Of a DNA stretch of 64,000 bases, positions 54,814-63,573 are shown one piece after another (position 1 is the stretch's first letter; every line of letters begins with the position of its first letter). Position numbers and translations under genes: made by a program. Below the pieces are notes generated by a model. The model worked only from the letters and a program-made list of their open reading frames with translations, searched no databases and was not told the origin of the DNA. Origin of the DNA: Flavobacterium enshiense (GTDB taxonomy: Bacteria; Bacteroidota; Bacteroidia; Flavobacteriales; Flavobacteriaceae); NCBI RefSeq assembly GCF_022836875.1, contig NZ_CP090376.1:372001-436000 (forward strand), given 5' to 3'.

Positions 54814-54845
54814 AGTAACCGAAGTAACATTTACTTTTCATTACA

Positions 54846-54882
54846 AAACAAAAAACCCCACTTCTTTCGAAATGGGGTTTTG
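54846..54882. terminator. Bidirectional terminator
   Basis: AAAACCCCA pairs with TGGGGTTTT around a twelve-base loop, with A and T runs on both sides. It lies between the LamG gene and rpmA, which converge. Confidence 0.85.
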
Positions 54883-54902
54883 TATTGTTTAAGAGTATAT
54901 TC

Positions 54903-55163
54903 TTATGCTTCGAATGGAACTACAGAAACGAAAGATTTGTTATCTCCTTTTTTCTGAAATTTCACTACTCCATCAACTTTTGCATGTAAAGTGTGATCTT
55001 TACCCATGTAAACGTTTTCACCTGGATTGTGCTTAGAACCTCTTTGTCTTACGATAATGTTTCCAGCAATTGCAGCTTGTCCACCATAAATCTTAACACC
55101 TAAACGTTTCGATTCTGATTCTCTACCATTCTTGGAACTACCGACACCTTTCTTGTGAGCCAT
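54903..55163 (-). CDS. rpmA: 50S ribosomal protein L27
   Basis: 86 residues with the family sequence [21 protein letters not shown] and [21 protein letters not shown]. It starts directly with MAHKKG and has no cleavable extension of the Firmicutes kind. It is the second gene of rplU-rpmA, 23 bases after rplU. Confidence 0.98.
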   Translation of the reverse strand: MAHKKGVGSSKNGRESESKRLGVKIYGGQAAIAGNIIVRQRGSKHNPGENVYMGKDHTLHAKVDGVVKFQKKGDNKSFVSVVPFEA

Positions 55164-55186
55164 GACGTACTAGTTTTTAATGTTAA

Positions 55187-55549
55187 TTATTCTTCTGTAG
55201 CTTCCGCTTTTTTAGTCGCTTTTTTCTTTGTAGCTCCACCTGCAACGATACCTTCGATTACAATTTGAGTTAAAGATTGTCTGTGACCGTTTTTCTTTTT
55301 GTAACCTTTTCTTCTTTTCTTTTTGAAAACGATTACTTTATCACCTTTTAAGTGTTGTAACACTTTAGCTTCTACTGAAGCACCTTCTACAGCTGGGGCG
55401 CCTAAAGTTACGTTTCCGTTATCATCTAATAAAAGAACTTTGTCAAAAGAAACTTTTGCACCTTCTTCTACTGCTAAACGGTGAACATAAACCTTTAAGT
55501 CTTTGCTTACTTTGAATTGTTGCCCTGCTATCTCTACGATTGCGTACAT
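55187..55549 (-). CDS. rplU: 50S ribosomal protein L21
   Basis: 120 residues. The core has [60 protein letters not shown]. The C-terminus carries an extra tail of about 17 residues ([17 protein letters not shown]) not found in the 103-residue E. coli protein. First gene of the rplU-rpmA operon with a perfect-spacing promoter upstream. Confidence 0.97.
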   Translation of the reverse strand: MYAIVEIAGQQFKVSKDLKVYVHRLAVEEGAKVSFDKVLLLDDNGNVTLGAPAVEGASVEAKVLQHLKGDKVIVFKKKRRKGYKKKNGHRQSLTQIVIEGIVAGGATKKKATKKAEATEE

Positions 55550-55581
55550 AACAATAATGTTTAATTAATTTTTTAAGTCCG

Positions 55582-55612
55582 CAAATATACAACTATTTCT
55601 TTACCTTACAAC
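55582..55612 (-). promoter_or_regulatory. rplU: Promoter of rplU-rpmA
   Basis: Minus strand GTTG (55609-55612), exactly 19 bases, TATATTTG (55582-55589), 33 bases before the rplU ATG. Confidence 0.8.
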
Positions 55613-55735
55613 ATTCCGATAAAAATTCACGCCTAAAAACTTTAAAATCAGCCCAGTTAAAAAAAAATCACCACCATTGTAACAAATTCACGAAATTGCA
55701 CACAAATTCCTTTATTATAAAATAACAATAACTCT

Positions 55736-57061
55736 ATGAAAAAATCTTTAATGGCTTTGAGTTCGCTTTTAATGCTTGGAGGTGTTGCTTCCGCTCAGAA
55801 AGTAGCATTTGAAGAATACACACTGGACAACGGTCTGCATGTAATTTTGCATCAGGACAAATCGGCTCCGGTAGTAATCACATCGGTAATGTATCACGTG
55901 GGATCGAAAGACGAAAACCCTGAAAGAACAGGATTTGCGCACTTTTTCGAACACCTGCTTTTCGAAGGAACTAAAAACATCGGCCGCGGTGACTGGTTTA
56001 AAATCGTAACAGCCAACGGAGGTAACAACAATGCCAACACTACAGAAGACAGAACGTATTACTACGAAGTATTCCCATCCAACAACTTACAATTAGCCTT
56101 ATGGATGGAATCGGAAAGACTAATGCATCCGGTAATCAACCAGATTGGTGTTGACACACAAAACGAAGTAGTAAAAGAAGAAAAAAGGCTTCGTGTAGAC
56201 AACCAGCCTTACGGAAGCCTGATCGCTGCTGTTAAGCAAAATATCTACAAAGTTCACCCTTACCGTTGGGCTCCTATCGGATCAATGGAACATTTGGATG
56301 CAGCTACTTTAGCAGAATTCCAAGCATTCAACAAAAAATTCTACACTCCTAACAACGCCGTTCTGGTTGTTGCCGGTGATTTTGATCCTGCTCAGGCAAA
56401 AACATGGGTTAAAGATTATTTCGGTCCAATTGCAAAAGGAGCAGATGTTCAAAGACAAAAATTCGAAGAAGCTCCTATCACCCAAACAATCAAAGCCACT
56501 TACCAAGATCCGAACATTCAGATTCCTATGATGGTTGCCACTTACAGAACACCTTCAATGAAGACTCGTGACGCAAGAGTTTTAGATATGATTTCTTCAA
56601 TCCTTTCAGACGGAAAAAGCTCAAGATTATACAAAAAATTAGTAGACGACAAGAAAATGGCGCTACAAGTTGGAGCTTTCAACTACAGTCAGGAAGACTA
56701 TGGAATGTATATTTTATACGGACTTCCAATGGGTAAAAACACTACCGAGGATTTACTTAAGCAGGTAGACGAGGAAATCGTGAAATTGCAAACAGAATTA
56801 ATTTCCGAAAAAGATTTCCAGAAACTGCAAAACAAATTCGACAACCAATACGTAAATGCTAACGCTAACGTTGAAGGTATCGCTGAAAACCTTGCCACTT
56901 TCTATTTATTGTATGGCGATGTGAACCTTATCAATACTGAAATTGACATTTACCATTCAATCACCAGAGAGGAAATCAGAGAAGTTGCAAAAAAATATCT
57001 GAACCCAAACCAACGTCTGCTTTTAGATTACGTACCTGCAAAAGACAAAGCACAAAACTAA
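55736..57061 (+). CDS. M16 family zinc peptidase (catalytic subunit)
   Basis: A 441-residue exported protein: signal peptide about 1-20 (ALSSLLMLGGVASAQ). The inverted zinc motif HFFEH is near residue 69, followed by the second ligand region EVVKEEKRLRVDNQ with the downstream Glu. Two M16 half-domains of about 210 residues each are present. The next gene encodes an M16 homologue without the zinc motif, so the pair probably forms a heterodimeric periplasmic peptidase. Start codons are 14 bases from the previous stop of this gene to the next. Substrate is unknown. Confidence 0.92.
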   Translation: MKKSLMALSSLLMLGGVASAQKVAFEEYTLDNGLHVILHQDKSAPVVITSVMYHVGSKDENPERTGFAHFFEHLLFEGTKNIGRGDWFKIVTANGGNNNANTTEDRTYYYEVFPSNNLQLALWMESERLMHPVINQIGVDTQNEVVKEEKRLRVDNQPYGSLIAAVKQNIYKVHPYRWAPIGSMEHLDAATLAEFQAFNKKFYTPNNAVLVVAGDFDPAQAKTWVKDYFGPIAKGADVQRQKFEEAPITQTIKATYQDPNIQIPMMVATYRTPSMKTRDARVLDMISSILSDGKSSRLYKKLVDDKKMALQVGAFNYSQEDYGMYILYGLPMGKNTTEDLLKQVDEEIVKLQTELISEKDFQKLQNKFDNQYVNANANVEGIAENLATFYLLYGDVNLINTEIDIYHSITREEIREVAKKYLNPNQRLLLDYVPAKDKAQN

Positions 57062-57074
57062 GTTGAGAATCACT

Positions 57075-59129
57075 ATGAAAAAATATATTTATATAGCAGC
57101 AAGTTTATTTTTAGCAATATCCATGCAAGCACAAGACAGACCACAACCAAAACCGGGACCATCTCCAACCATCAACGTTGGAAAACCTAGCACTTTTACC
57201 TTAAAAAACGGCTTAAAAGTATTGGTTGTTGAAAACCACAAACTTCCCCGCGTAAGCTACAGCCTTACTATCGACTACCCGCCTTATGCGGAAGGCGACA
57301 AAAAAGGCGTATCTGATTTAACAAGCTCCATGATTGGTAAAGGAACCGAAAAAATGTCGAAAGACGCTTTTAACGAAGAAGTAGATTTCTTAGGCGCCAA
57401 CATCAATTTCAACTCAAATGGTGCTTTCGCAAGCGGATTGTCTAAATATTCAGGGAGAATCATGGAATTAATGGCCGATGGTTTATTGAATCCTGTTTTC
57501 ACTCAGACTGAGTTAGACAAAGAAAAAGAAAAAATGCTCGAGAACCTTAAGTCGGAAGAAAAAAGCGTTTCAGCAGTTGCAGGTCGTGTGGAAGACGTTC
57601 TGGCTTTCGGAAAAACACATCCAGCCGGAGAATATTTAAGCGAGACTACCATCAAAAACGTTACTTTAAACGACGTTAACCAAAACTACAACACCTATTT
57701 CGTACCAGGAAACGCTTATCTAGTAATCGTTGGTGATGTAAAACTGAAAGACGTTAAAAAAATGGTTGAAAAGCAATTCGGCCCATGGGAAAAAGCAGTT
57801 GTTCCGGCATTAACGTATCCGGATCCTAAAAACGTTCAGTACAGTCAAATCAATTTCGTTGATATGCCTAATGCGGTTCAGTCTGAAATCGCTTTGGTAA
57901 ATACTGAAACTTTAAAAATGACCGACAAAGAATATTTCGCAGGAATCTTAGCGAACCAAATCCTTGGCGGTGGCGGTGAAGGCCGTTTGTTCATGAACTT
58001 ACGCGAAAAACACGGTTGGACTTACGGTGCCTATTCTTCATTAGGAACAGGAAGGTACGTATCGAAATTCCGCTCAGGGGCTTCAGTAAGAAATGCAGTT
58101 ACAGACAGCGCTGTAGTGGAATTCATGAACGAATTGAAAAAAATCAGAACCGAATCAGTATCTGCTGACGAATTAAAAATCGCTAAAGCAAAATATATCG
58201 GAAACTTTGTAATGCAGATTCAAAAACCAGCCACCATCGCTCGTTATGCATTAAATACCGAAACAGAAAAATTACCGGCGGATTTCTACGAAAACTATAT
58301 CAAGAACATCAACGCGGTAACTGCTGAAGACATCAAAGCTGTGGCTAACAAATATTTCTTAGCAGACAATACAAGAATTGTAGTTGTAGGAAAAGCAGCA
58401 GATGTACTTCCAAGCCTTGAAAAAATGAGTGCTAAGCAGAAATTACCAATTCAGTTTTTCGACAAATTCGGTAATCCGGTTGAAAAACCAAAAGTAAACA
58501 TTCCAATTCCTGCAGGCGTTACATCTAAAACCGTTTTAAACAACTACATCAAAGCAATTGGTGGTGAAAAAGCAGTGAAAGCTGTAAAATCAGTAGCGAC
58601 AGTTTCTTCAGGAACCGTTCAGGGAACACCTGTTGAATTAACAACTAAAGTGACTTCCGACAACAAAATGTGCGTTGAAATGAAAGCAATGGGCATGTCG
58701 ATGATGAAACAGGTTGTTGGCGACAAATCAGGATACCGTGTTTCTCAAGGGCAAAGAAAAGACTTGACTCCAGAAGAATTCAAAGAACAAAAACAAGGTG
58801 CTGCTCCTTTTGAAGAAATGAATTTGGCTAACAATCCAAACGCTAAGCTTGAAGGCATCGAAACCATGAACGAAAACGACGTCTATGTAATCAAAGAAGG
58901 CAAAACAACATACTACTATGATGTTAAAACCGGCTTAAAAACAGCAGAAGCTAAAGAGATGGAGCAAATGGGTCAGAAAATGACACAAACCACTTACTAC
59001 AGTGATTACAAAGAAGTGAAAGGAATCAAATTCCCTCATACAACTGACATGAATGTAGGTGTTGAAATCAAATTAATGACGACTGAAGTGAAAATCAACG
59101 AAGGCGTAACTGCTGAAGATTTCAAATAA
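57075..59129 (+). CDS. M16 family protein lacking the zinc motif (partner subunit)
   Basis: 684 residues from ATG 57075; a TTG at 57063 would add four residues and is less likely. Signal peptide about 1-20 (IYIAASLFLAISMQAQ). The first 450 residues are two M16 domains in which HxxEH is replaced (GVSDLTSSMIGKGTEKMS), while the C-terminal M16 half keeps the substrate-binding R/Y region (REKHGWTYGAYS). The last 190 residues are an additional, mostly beta domain of outer-membrane-lipoprotein-sorting type. It is cotranscribed with the active M16 gene 13 bases upstream and ends at a terminator. Confidence 0.9.
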   Translation: MKKYIYIAASLFLAISMQAQDRPQPKPGPSPTINVGKPSTFTLKNGLKVLVVENHKLPRVSYSLTIDYPPYAEGDKKGVSDLTSSMIGKGTEKMSKDAFNEEVDFLGANINFNSNGAFASGLSKYSGRIMELMADGLLNPVFTQTELDKEKEKMLENLKSEEKSVSAVAGRVEDVLAFGKTHPAGEYLSETTIKNVTLNDVNQNYNTYFVPGNAYLVIVGDVKLKDVKKMVEKQFGPWEKAVVPALTYPDPKNVQYSQINFVDMPNAVQSEIALVNTETLKMTDKEYFAGILANQILGGGGEGRLFMNLREKHGWTYGAYSSLGTGRYVSKFRSGASVRNAVTDSAVVEFMNELKKIRTESVSADELKIAKAKYIGNFVMQIQKPATIARYALNTETEKLPADFYENYIKNINAVTAEDIKAVANKYFLADNTRIVVVGKAADVLPSLEKMSAKQKLPIQFFDKFGNPVEKPKVNIPIPAGVTSKTVLNNYIKAIGGEKAVKAVKSVATVSSGTVQGTPVELTTKVTSDNKMCVEMKAMGMSMMKQVVGDKSGYRVSQGQRKDLTPEEFKEQKQGAAPFEEMNLANNPNAKLEGIETMNENDVYVIKEGKTTYYYDVKTGLKTAEAKEMEQMGQKMTQTTYYSDYKEVKGIKFPHTTDMNVGVEIKLMTTEVKINEGVTAEDFK

Positions 59130-59150
59130 GAAACATTGGTTTCAAAAAAG

Positions 59151-59184
59151 AAAAAGACTGTCTGTAATGGACAGTCTTTTTTTT
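59151..59184 (+). terminator. Terminator after the M16 pair
   Basis: AAAGACTGTC pairs with GACAGTCTTT around a seven-base loop with a T run after it. Confidence 0.88.
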
Positions 59185-59204
59185 ATTATGTCATTTATGA
59201 AGTC

Positions 59205-60071
59205 CTATTTCTTAGAAGAAAGATAAATCCCAAGCAAAATCACTCCCGCTCCGACAATCTGAGCAAACGTTAAGGTTTCCCCATCCAGAAATCCCCAAAA
59301 AATGGCCACAATCGGAAACAGATAGGCTGATGACGAAGCAAATACCGGAGTGGTAATCTGGATCAGTCTGAAGAACAAAATATTAGCAATCCCAGTGCCT
59401 ACTATCCCCAAAATCGCAATGAACATAACAGAATGCCGCACTTCCGGCTTGTGAAGTTCACCAAAAAATCCCGTAGAAATCAAAATAATTAAAGCCGGAA
59501 TGACCATTACCAGAAAATTACCAACCGTAATACTTATCGGATTAACGTCTGACAAATATTTTTTTATCAGGTTCACATTGGTGGCATAACAAAATGTAGC
59601 TACTACCACAAAAAGCGCATAAAAATAATTTTGCTCTGGGTGATGCGCCGCCCCGCTTAAAATCAGCACCGAACTACCTAACAAACCAATCAACACTCCC
59701 ATCAACTGACTGCGCTGGAAGGTCATTCCAAAAAACAGGATTCCCAGAATCAGTGTGTTTAACGGAGTCAAGGAATTCAAAACCGCACTAATGGAACTGT
59801 CGATTTCGCTTTGCGCCAAAGCAAATAAGAATGCCGGGATAAAAGTCCCCATTAAAGCGGTCAAAGCAATGTACTTCCATTTACCCAAAGGAATCAGGGC
59901 AATCTTATTAAATCCAACAATAACCAGAAAAGACGCTGCAAATAACATCCGCAGCGAACCTAACTGAAGCGGCGTTAAACCAACAAGCCCTCGTTTTATC
60001 AGAATGAATGAACTTCCCCAGATAAGCGAAAGTGCGGCCAGTAAAATCCATTTCAGTTGCTTTGATTCCAT
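59205..60071 (-). CDS. EamA family (DMT superfamily) transporter
   Basis: A 288-residue inner-membrane protein with about ten helices in two EamA repeats. The first repeat starts LAALSLIWGSSFILIKRGL and the second near 150 with YFYALFVVVATFCYATNVNL. The ends are VGAGVILLGIYLSSKK. Substrate is unknown; relatives export amino acids or metabolites. Transcribed alone between two convergent or divergent units. Confidence 0.9.
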   Translation of the reverse strand: MESKQLKWILLAALSLIWGSSFILIKRGLVGLTPLQLGSLRMLFAASFLVIVGFNKIALIPLGKWKYIALTALMGTFIPAFLFALAQSEIDSSISAVLNSLTPLNTLILGILFFGMTFQRSQLMGVLIGLLGSSVLILSGAAHHPEQNYFYALFVVVATFCYATNVNLIKKYLSDVNPISITVGNFLVMVIPALIILISTGFFGELHKPEVRHSVMFIAILGIVGTGIANILFFRLIQITTPVFASSSAYLFPIVAIFWGFLDGETLTFAQIVGAGVILLGIYLSSKK

Positions 60072-60132
60072 AAAGATGATTTTAAAATGTCAAAATTCTG
60101 TTATTTAAATGAAAATCAGTTCTTTTTTTGGG

Positions 60133-60140
60133 TAATTTTG
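60133..60140 (+). promoter_or_regulatory. -7 element of the heavy-metal-domain lipoprotein gene
   Basis: TAATTTTG matches TAnnTTTG, 43 bases before the ATG; -33 element not clear. Confidence 0.45.
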
Positions 60141-60183
60141 CCGTCAATCATTTATCCGATTCAAAATCAAAAAAATAACAAAT

Positions 60184-60561
60184 ATGAAATTTTCAAAAGT
60201 AACCCTAATGTTTGCACTTGCGGCTTTAACATTTGTAAGCTGTAAAAAAGAAGAAAAAACAGCAGAAACCACTGCAACTGAAACTGTAGCTGCAGCACCT
60301 AAAAAAGAAATTGCTGCTCAAAATCTGGAAACAGCAAACTTTCAGATCGAAGGCATGACTTGTGCAATGGGCTGTGCTGCCACCATCGAGAAAAAATTAA
60401 CTGAAACTGAAGGCGTGAAAGAAGCGAAAGTTGACTTCGATACCAAAACCGCCACCGTATCTTTTGACAAAACCGTAAACAATCAGGAATCGTTAACCAA
60501 ATTAGTGGAAGCGGTTGCCGACGGTAAAACATATAAAGTAGCCAACTTTAAGAAGGCATAA
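60184..60561 (+). CDS. Heavy-metal-associated domain lipoprotein
   Basis: A 125-residue protein: lipoprotein signal peptide with lipobox FVSC (Cys 20), then a Thr/Ala/Glu-rich linker to about residue 50. The HMA domain (about 55-122) carries IEGMTCAMGCAATIEKKL and the EGVKEAKVDFDTKTATVSFD strand-helix-strand pattern. The metal site is CxxxC rather than the usual CxxC of copper chaperones. It probably binds copper or another soft metal in the periplasm or at the outer membrane. No metal transporter gene is adjacent. Confidence 0.85.
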   Translation: MKFSKVTLMFALAALTFVSCKKEEKTAETTATETVAAAPKKEIAAQNLETANFQIEGMTCAMGCAATIEKKLTETEGVKEAKVDFDTKTATVSFDKTVNNQESLTKLVEAVADGKTYKVANFKKA

Positions 60562-60562
60562 C

Positions 60563-60593
60563 AAAAAAGGAACTCAACTGAGTTCCTTTTTTT
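60563..60593. terminator. Bidirectional terminator
   Basis: AAAAAAGGAACTCA pairs with TGAGTTCCTTTTTT around a two-base loop. It separates the HMA lipoprotein gene from gldD. Confidence 0.9.
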
Positions 60594-60604
60594 ACTTTAA
60601 AATC

Positions 60605-61177
60605 TTATTTCCATCTCACACTTTCCATAATCTTTCGCATATCATTCTTGATATAGGCCGCAGCCGGAAGTATGGAATCGTAATTCGGTTTTGCATAAAA
60701 ATAAACCGATCCAACAAGGAAATGACGCGTACTGTCAGTTACATAAAACTGCGCATTCGTAGCCGCATTCCCTCCTACCTGATAGAACATTCCGTAAACT
60801 TTATGCTCCGGATTCAAAAATGGCTGTTCGGCTATATCATCAGCTTTGATTACGTGCTCATAGGTTAATTTCTGAGCATCTCGAAGTAGCTGATCTATAT
60901 TGTTATTTACGGTTTTATAATTCAAATAGACCGTCGCTTTCATTTTAGGATACTGAATCTCCATTGAGCAGTCTCCTTTAGTCTTTACTTTTGAAAATTC
61001 ATTCACTTCAAATTCATAACCACAATTGCCTTGAAAATTAAAGGCATTGTATTTTGCTGATGGGTACTCCAGTCGCAAATGACTTTTTGGTTTTGGAACC
61101 GTTTCGTCCTGACAACCCACTGACAGCAGAGAAACAAAAACCCCAAACAACAGAACGATACTCTTATTTTTTATCAT
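60605..61177 (-). CDS. gldD: Gliding motility lipoprotein GldD
   Basis: A 190-residue lipoprotein with lipobox LSVGC (Cys 22). It has GldD features: KPKSHLRLEYPSAKYNAF, a region with Cys pairs (GNCGYEFEV and GDCSMEIQYP), VYLNYKTVNNNIDQLLRDAQ and the final KNDMRKIMESVRWK. GldD is needed for gliding and for type IX secretion in Flavobacterium johnsoniae. In that organism gldE lies beside gldD in this neighbourhood; here ssb follows directly, 79 bases upstream. Consistent with the T9SS cargo gene in the same window. Confidence 0.9.
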   Translation of the reverse strand: MIKNKSIVLLFGVFVSLLSVGCQDETVPKPKSHLRLEYPSAKYNAFNFQGNCGYEFEVNEFSKVKTKGDCSMEIQYPKMKATVYLNYKTVNNNIDQLLRDAQKLTYEHVIKADDIAEQPFLNPEHKVYGMFYQVGGNAATNAQFYVTDSTRHFLVGSVYFYAKPNYDSILPAAAYIKNDMRKIMESVRWK

Positions 61178-61256
61178 AACAGAAATCCTTACGCTAAATT
61201 AGGGCGTAAAGATACAATGTGAAACGCAGTTTTGGAAAGTTTATTTGATTTACAGA

Positions 61257-61682
61257 TTAAAACGGCATATCCTCGCTGCCGGTCGGCGCAATTGGAGGCT
61301 CATTGGTCTGTGATGAATAACCCCCTTGCTTTTGTTCTGTTTCTTTTTTGACGTTCAGAAAGGTGAACTCTGTCACTTGTATTTCGGTAGTGTATTTGGT
61401 CGTACCATCTTCGGCCTGCCACTGACGCGATTTGATTCGGCCTTCCACATAAATTTTATCACCTTTGGAAAGATACTTTTCACAGATTTCGGCTGCTTTA
61501 TTACGCACTACTAAATTATGCCATTCGGTAGAAGTGATTTTTTCACCTGTAGTTTTATTAATATAAACTTCATTTGTCGCTAACGGAAATCGTCCGATGC
61601 AATTCCCTCCTTCAAAATAGTGCATTTTAACATCGTCACCCAAATGTCCTATTAAAATCACTTTATTCAATGTACCGTTCAT
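61257..61682 (-). CDS. ssb: Single-stranded DNA-binding protein
   Basis: A 141-residue SSB: N-terminal OB fold with LNKVILIGHLGDDVKMHYFEG, TEWHNLVVRNKAAEICEKYL and GDKIYVEGRIKSRQW. A short linker and the acidic tip DMPF follow for binding partner proteins. It lies between mutY (38 bases upstream) and gldD. This could be a second SSB paralogue, since many flavobacteria carry more than one; only this one is in the window. Confidence 0.94.
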   Translation of the reverse strand: MNGTLNKVILIGHLGDDVKMHYFEGGNCIGRFPLATNEVYINKTTGEKITSTEWHNLVVRNKAAEICEKYLSKGDKIYVEGRIKSRQWQAEDGTTKYTTEIQVTEFTFLNVKKETEQKQGGYSSQTNEPPIAPTGSEDMPF

Positions 61683-61720
61683 GGCTTATATCTTTTAGTT
61701 GTACTCAAATATAGTAATTT

Positions 61721-62764
61721 CTAAACATCCGCCCAATGTTCCTCTATAAAATTATGGATTACGATTGGGAACGGATATTTTTTTATTTCTCCAACTGACA
61801 TCGCATACGACAACTTTTGATCGGTTTCTACTTCCCAAAAACGGATATTCAAATGCTGATGAGAAAGTTTATGAACTATTAGACTATGATGCAATGGTTT
61901 GATATGCGTCGGCTTGAAGTCTGAAGAAAACTTTTCAATTGACTGATATATACTATCAAAATCATCTTCTTGTGCTGTTTCCAACATTGGAAATTCATAC
62001 AGATTTTGCCAGATCCCTTTTCCGGTTCTTTTCCGAATAAGGGTATTCCCCTGACCGTCCTTAATTATAAGGTAGTTAAAATAACGATTAATCACCCTGG
62101 TCTTCTTCATTTTTACCGGAAGCTCACCTACTTTACCATATTTCAATGCAAGGCAGCTTCCATTGAAAACACAACTTTGACAGTCCGGATTTTTGGGCAC
62201 ACACTGTAAAGCCCCAAATTCCATCATTGCCTGATTAAACTCGGATGCCTTGTCCTTTGGCATCAAAGAAGCCGCCAATTCAAAAAATTCCTTTTTAGCC
62301 GAAGCGGATGCAATATCGGTTTCCACATCAAAATAGCGCGAAAGTACACGATACACGTTTCCATCAACTACCGGAACCGCTTCGCCATAGGCAATAGAGG
62401 CGATAGCCGCAGCGGTATACTCACCCACTCCTTTTAACTTCAACAAGTCCTTATATTTATCGGGAAACTTTCCATTTAAATCAAAAGCGACATGTTTTGC
62501 AGTAGCGTGCAGATTTCGTGCACGGGAATAATACCCCAAACCCTGCCAGAGTTTCAACACCTGCTCTTCATCGGCTGAAGCTACATCAAAAACAGTAGGA
62601 AATGCCTCTGTAAAACGCAAAAAATAAGGCAATCCCTGAGCAACTCGCGTTTGTTGCAGCATGATTTCAGAAAGCCAGACCGGATACGGATCAGGAGTTT
62701 TTCTCCAAGGCAAATCGCGTTTTTTACGTAAATACCATTGGACTAGATTGTTAGTAAATTCCAT
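61721..62764 (-). CDS. mutY: A/G-specific adenine glycosylase
   Basis: Removes adenine opposite 8-oxoguanine; 347 residues. The helix-hairpin-helix region has LKLKGVGEYTAAAIASIAYGE, then VVDGNVYRVLSRYF with the catalytic Asp. The [4Fe-4S] loop is CVPKNPDCQSCVFNGSC (Cys-x6-Cys-x2-Cys-x5-Cys). The C-terminal 120 residues are the NUDIX-like MutY domain (KRTGKGIWQNLYEFPM). First gene of mutY-ssb-gldD, divergent from the HU gene. Confidence 0.96.
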   Translation of the reverse strand: MEFTNNLVQWYLRKKRDLPWRKTPDPYPVWLSEIMLQQTRVAQGLPYFLRFTEAFPTVFDVASADEEQVLKLWQGLGYYSRARNLHATAKHVAFDLNGKFPDKYKDLLKLKGVGEYTAAAIASIAYGEAVPVVDGNVYRVLSRYFDVETDIASASAKKEFFELAASLMPKDKASEFNQAMMEFGALQCVPKNPDCQSCVFNGSCLALKYGKVGELPVKMKKTRVINRYFNYLIIKDGQGNTLIRKRTGKGIWQNLYEFPMLETAQEDDFDSIYQSIEKFSSDFKPTHIKPLHHSLIVHKLSHQHLNIRFWEVETDQKLSYAMSVGEIKKYPFPIVIHNFIEEHWADV

Positions 62765-62847
62765 CTTTAAAAATTGGAAAACAAAAATAAAACTTTATGT
62801 AATTAAATTTTAATCGATTAACCTTGAAAAATTGTTTTTTTAATTGC

Positions 62848-62855
62848 TATATTTG
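62848..62855 (+). promoter_or_regulatory. -7 element of the HU gene
   Basis: TATATTTG matches the Bacteroidota -7 consensus, 41 bases before the ATG. A CTTG lies 21 bases upstream as a weak -33. Confidence 0.55.
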
Positions 62856-62895
62856 CACACTCAAAAAATTACACATCAATATAAAACGAAAGAAA

Positions 62896-63189
62896 ATGAC
62901 GAAAGCAGACATCGTAGCGAAAATTTCTGAGAAATTGGGTCTTGAAAAAGGAGACGTTCAAGCAACAGTGGAGTCTTTTATGGACGAGGTGAAAAACTCA
63001 CTAGAAACTGGAGATAATGTATATTTAAGAGGTTTCGGTAGCTTTATCATCAAAACTAGAGCTGAGAAAACCGGAAGAAACATCTCTAAAAACACTACAA
63101 TTAAAATCCCTGCTCACAACATTCCGGCTTTCAAACCGGCGAAAATATTTGTTGATGGAGTAAAAACGAATACAGAAGCAAAAAATTAA
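62896..63189 (+). CDS. HU family DNA-binding protein
   Basis: A 97-residue histone-like protein from ATG 62896; an upstream reading from 62824 crosses the promoter and is rejected. The family pattern is TKADIVAKISEKLGLEKGDV, VRGFGSF-type YLRGFGSFIIKTR, and RNISKNTTIKIPAHNIPAFKPAK. It bends DNA as a dimer. The usual flavobacterial order HU, small basic peptide, ribonuclease G follows. Confidence 0.96.
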   Translation: MTKADIVAKISEKLGLEKGDVQATVESFMDEVKNSLETGDNVYLRGFGSFIIKTRAEKTGRNISKNTTIKIPAHNIPAFKPAKIFVDGVKTNTEAKN

Positions 63190-63219
63190 CTAATTATTAA
63201 TCACTAAACACTACAAGTT

Positions 63220-63312
63220 ATGCCAAGTGGTAAAAAAAGAAAAAGACATAAGGTAGCTACTCACAAACGTAAAAAAAGAGCGAGAGCTAACCGTCACAAA
63301 AAGAAAAAGTAG
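63220..63312 (+). CDS. AURKAIP1/COX24-domain small basic protein
   Basis: A 30-residue reading frame, MPSGKKRKRHKVATHKRK then KRARANRHKKKK, with more than half Lys or Arg. It is conserved in Bacteroidota at this place, between HU and ribonuclease G, and matches the AURKAIP1/COX24 (mS38-type) motif as I recall it. Relatives are the mitochondrial small-subunit protein mS38 and mycobacterial bS22, so it may be a ribosomal protein. Too short for most gene callers. It is followed by a terminator that includes its stop codon. Confidence 0.75.
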   Translation: MPSGKKRKRHKVATHKRKKRARANRHKKKK

Positions 63313-63336
63313 TTTAAAACTACTTTTTCTTTTTTA
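63300..63336 (+). terminator. Terminator after the small basic protein gene
   Basis: AAAAAGTAGTTT pairs with AAACTACTTTTT, with a T-rich run after it. The stop codon TAG is in the left arm. Confidence 0.75.
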
Positions 63337-63368
63337 AAATTAAAAGTTCATTGAAATTTGGATTAAGA

Positions 63369-63573
63369 CTGCGGATCGCAGCTTTCAGACACCAGATTAT
63401 TTCTGCGGTCTAAAATCTGTAATCTGACATCTATAATCCAACCGGGTACAATACCTGTAAAAAATTGTTTAATCCATCTGTACAATTCTGGAATAAGGAA
63501 CAAGGAATAAAGAATAAGTCATCTTTTTTAAAGATTTGCAACTTTTCACTTTTCACTTTTTCACTTTTCACTT
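63369..63573. repeat. Structured low-complexity spacer before ribonuclease G
   Basis: The 267-base gap begins with a CTGCG-GAT-CGCAG hairpin (63369-63381) followed by AATCTGTAATCTGACATCT-like text. Then comes a purine arm built from GGAATAAGGAACAAGG (63490-63518) and a pyrimidine arm built from repeated CTTTTCACTTTTCA (63541-63573). No gene is visible. The style matches the thiC-tenI spacer. Confidence 0.5.
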
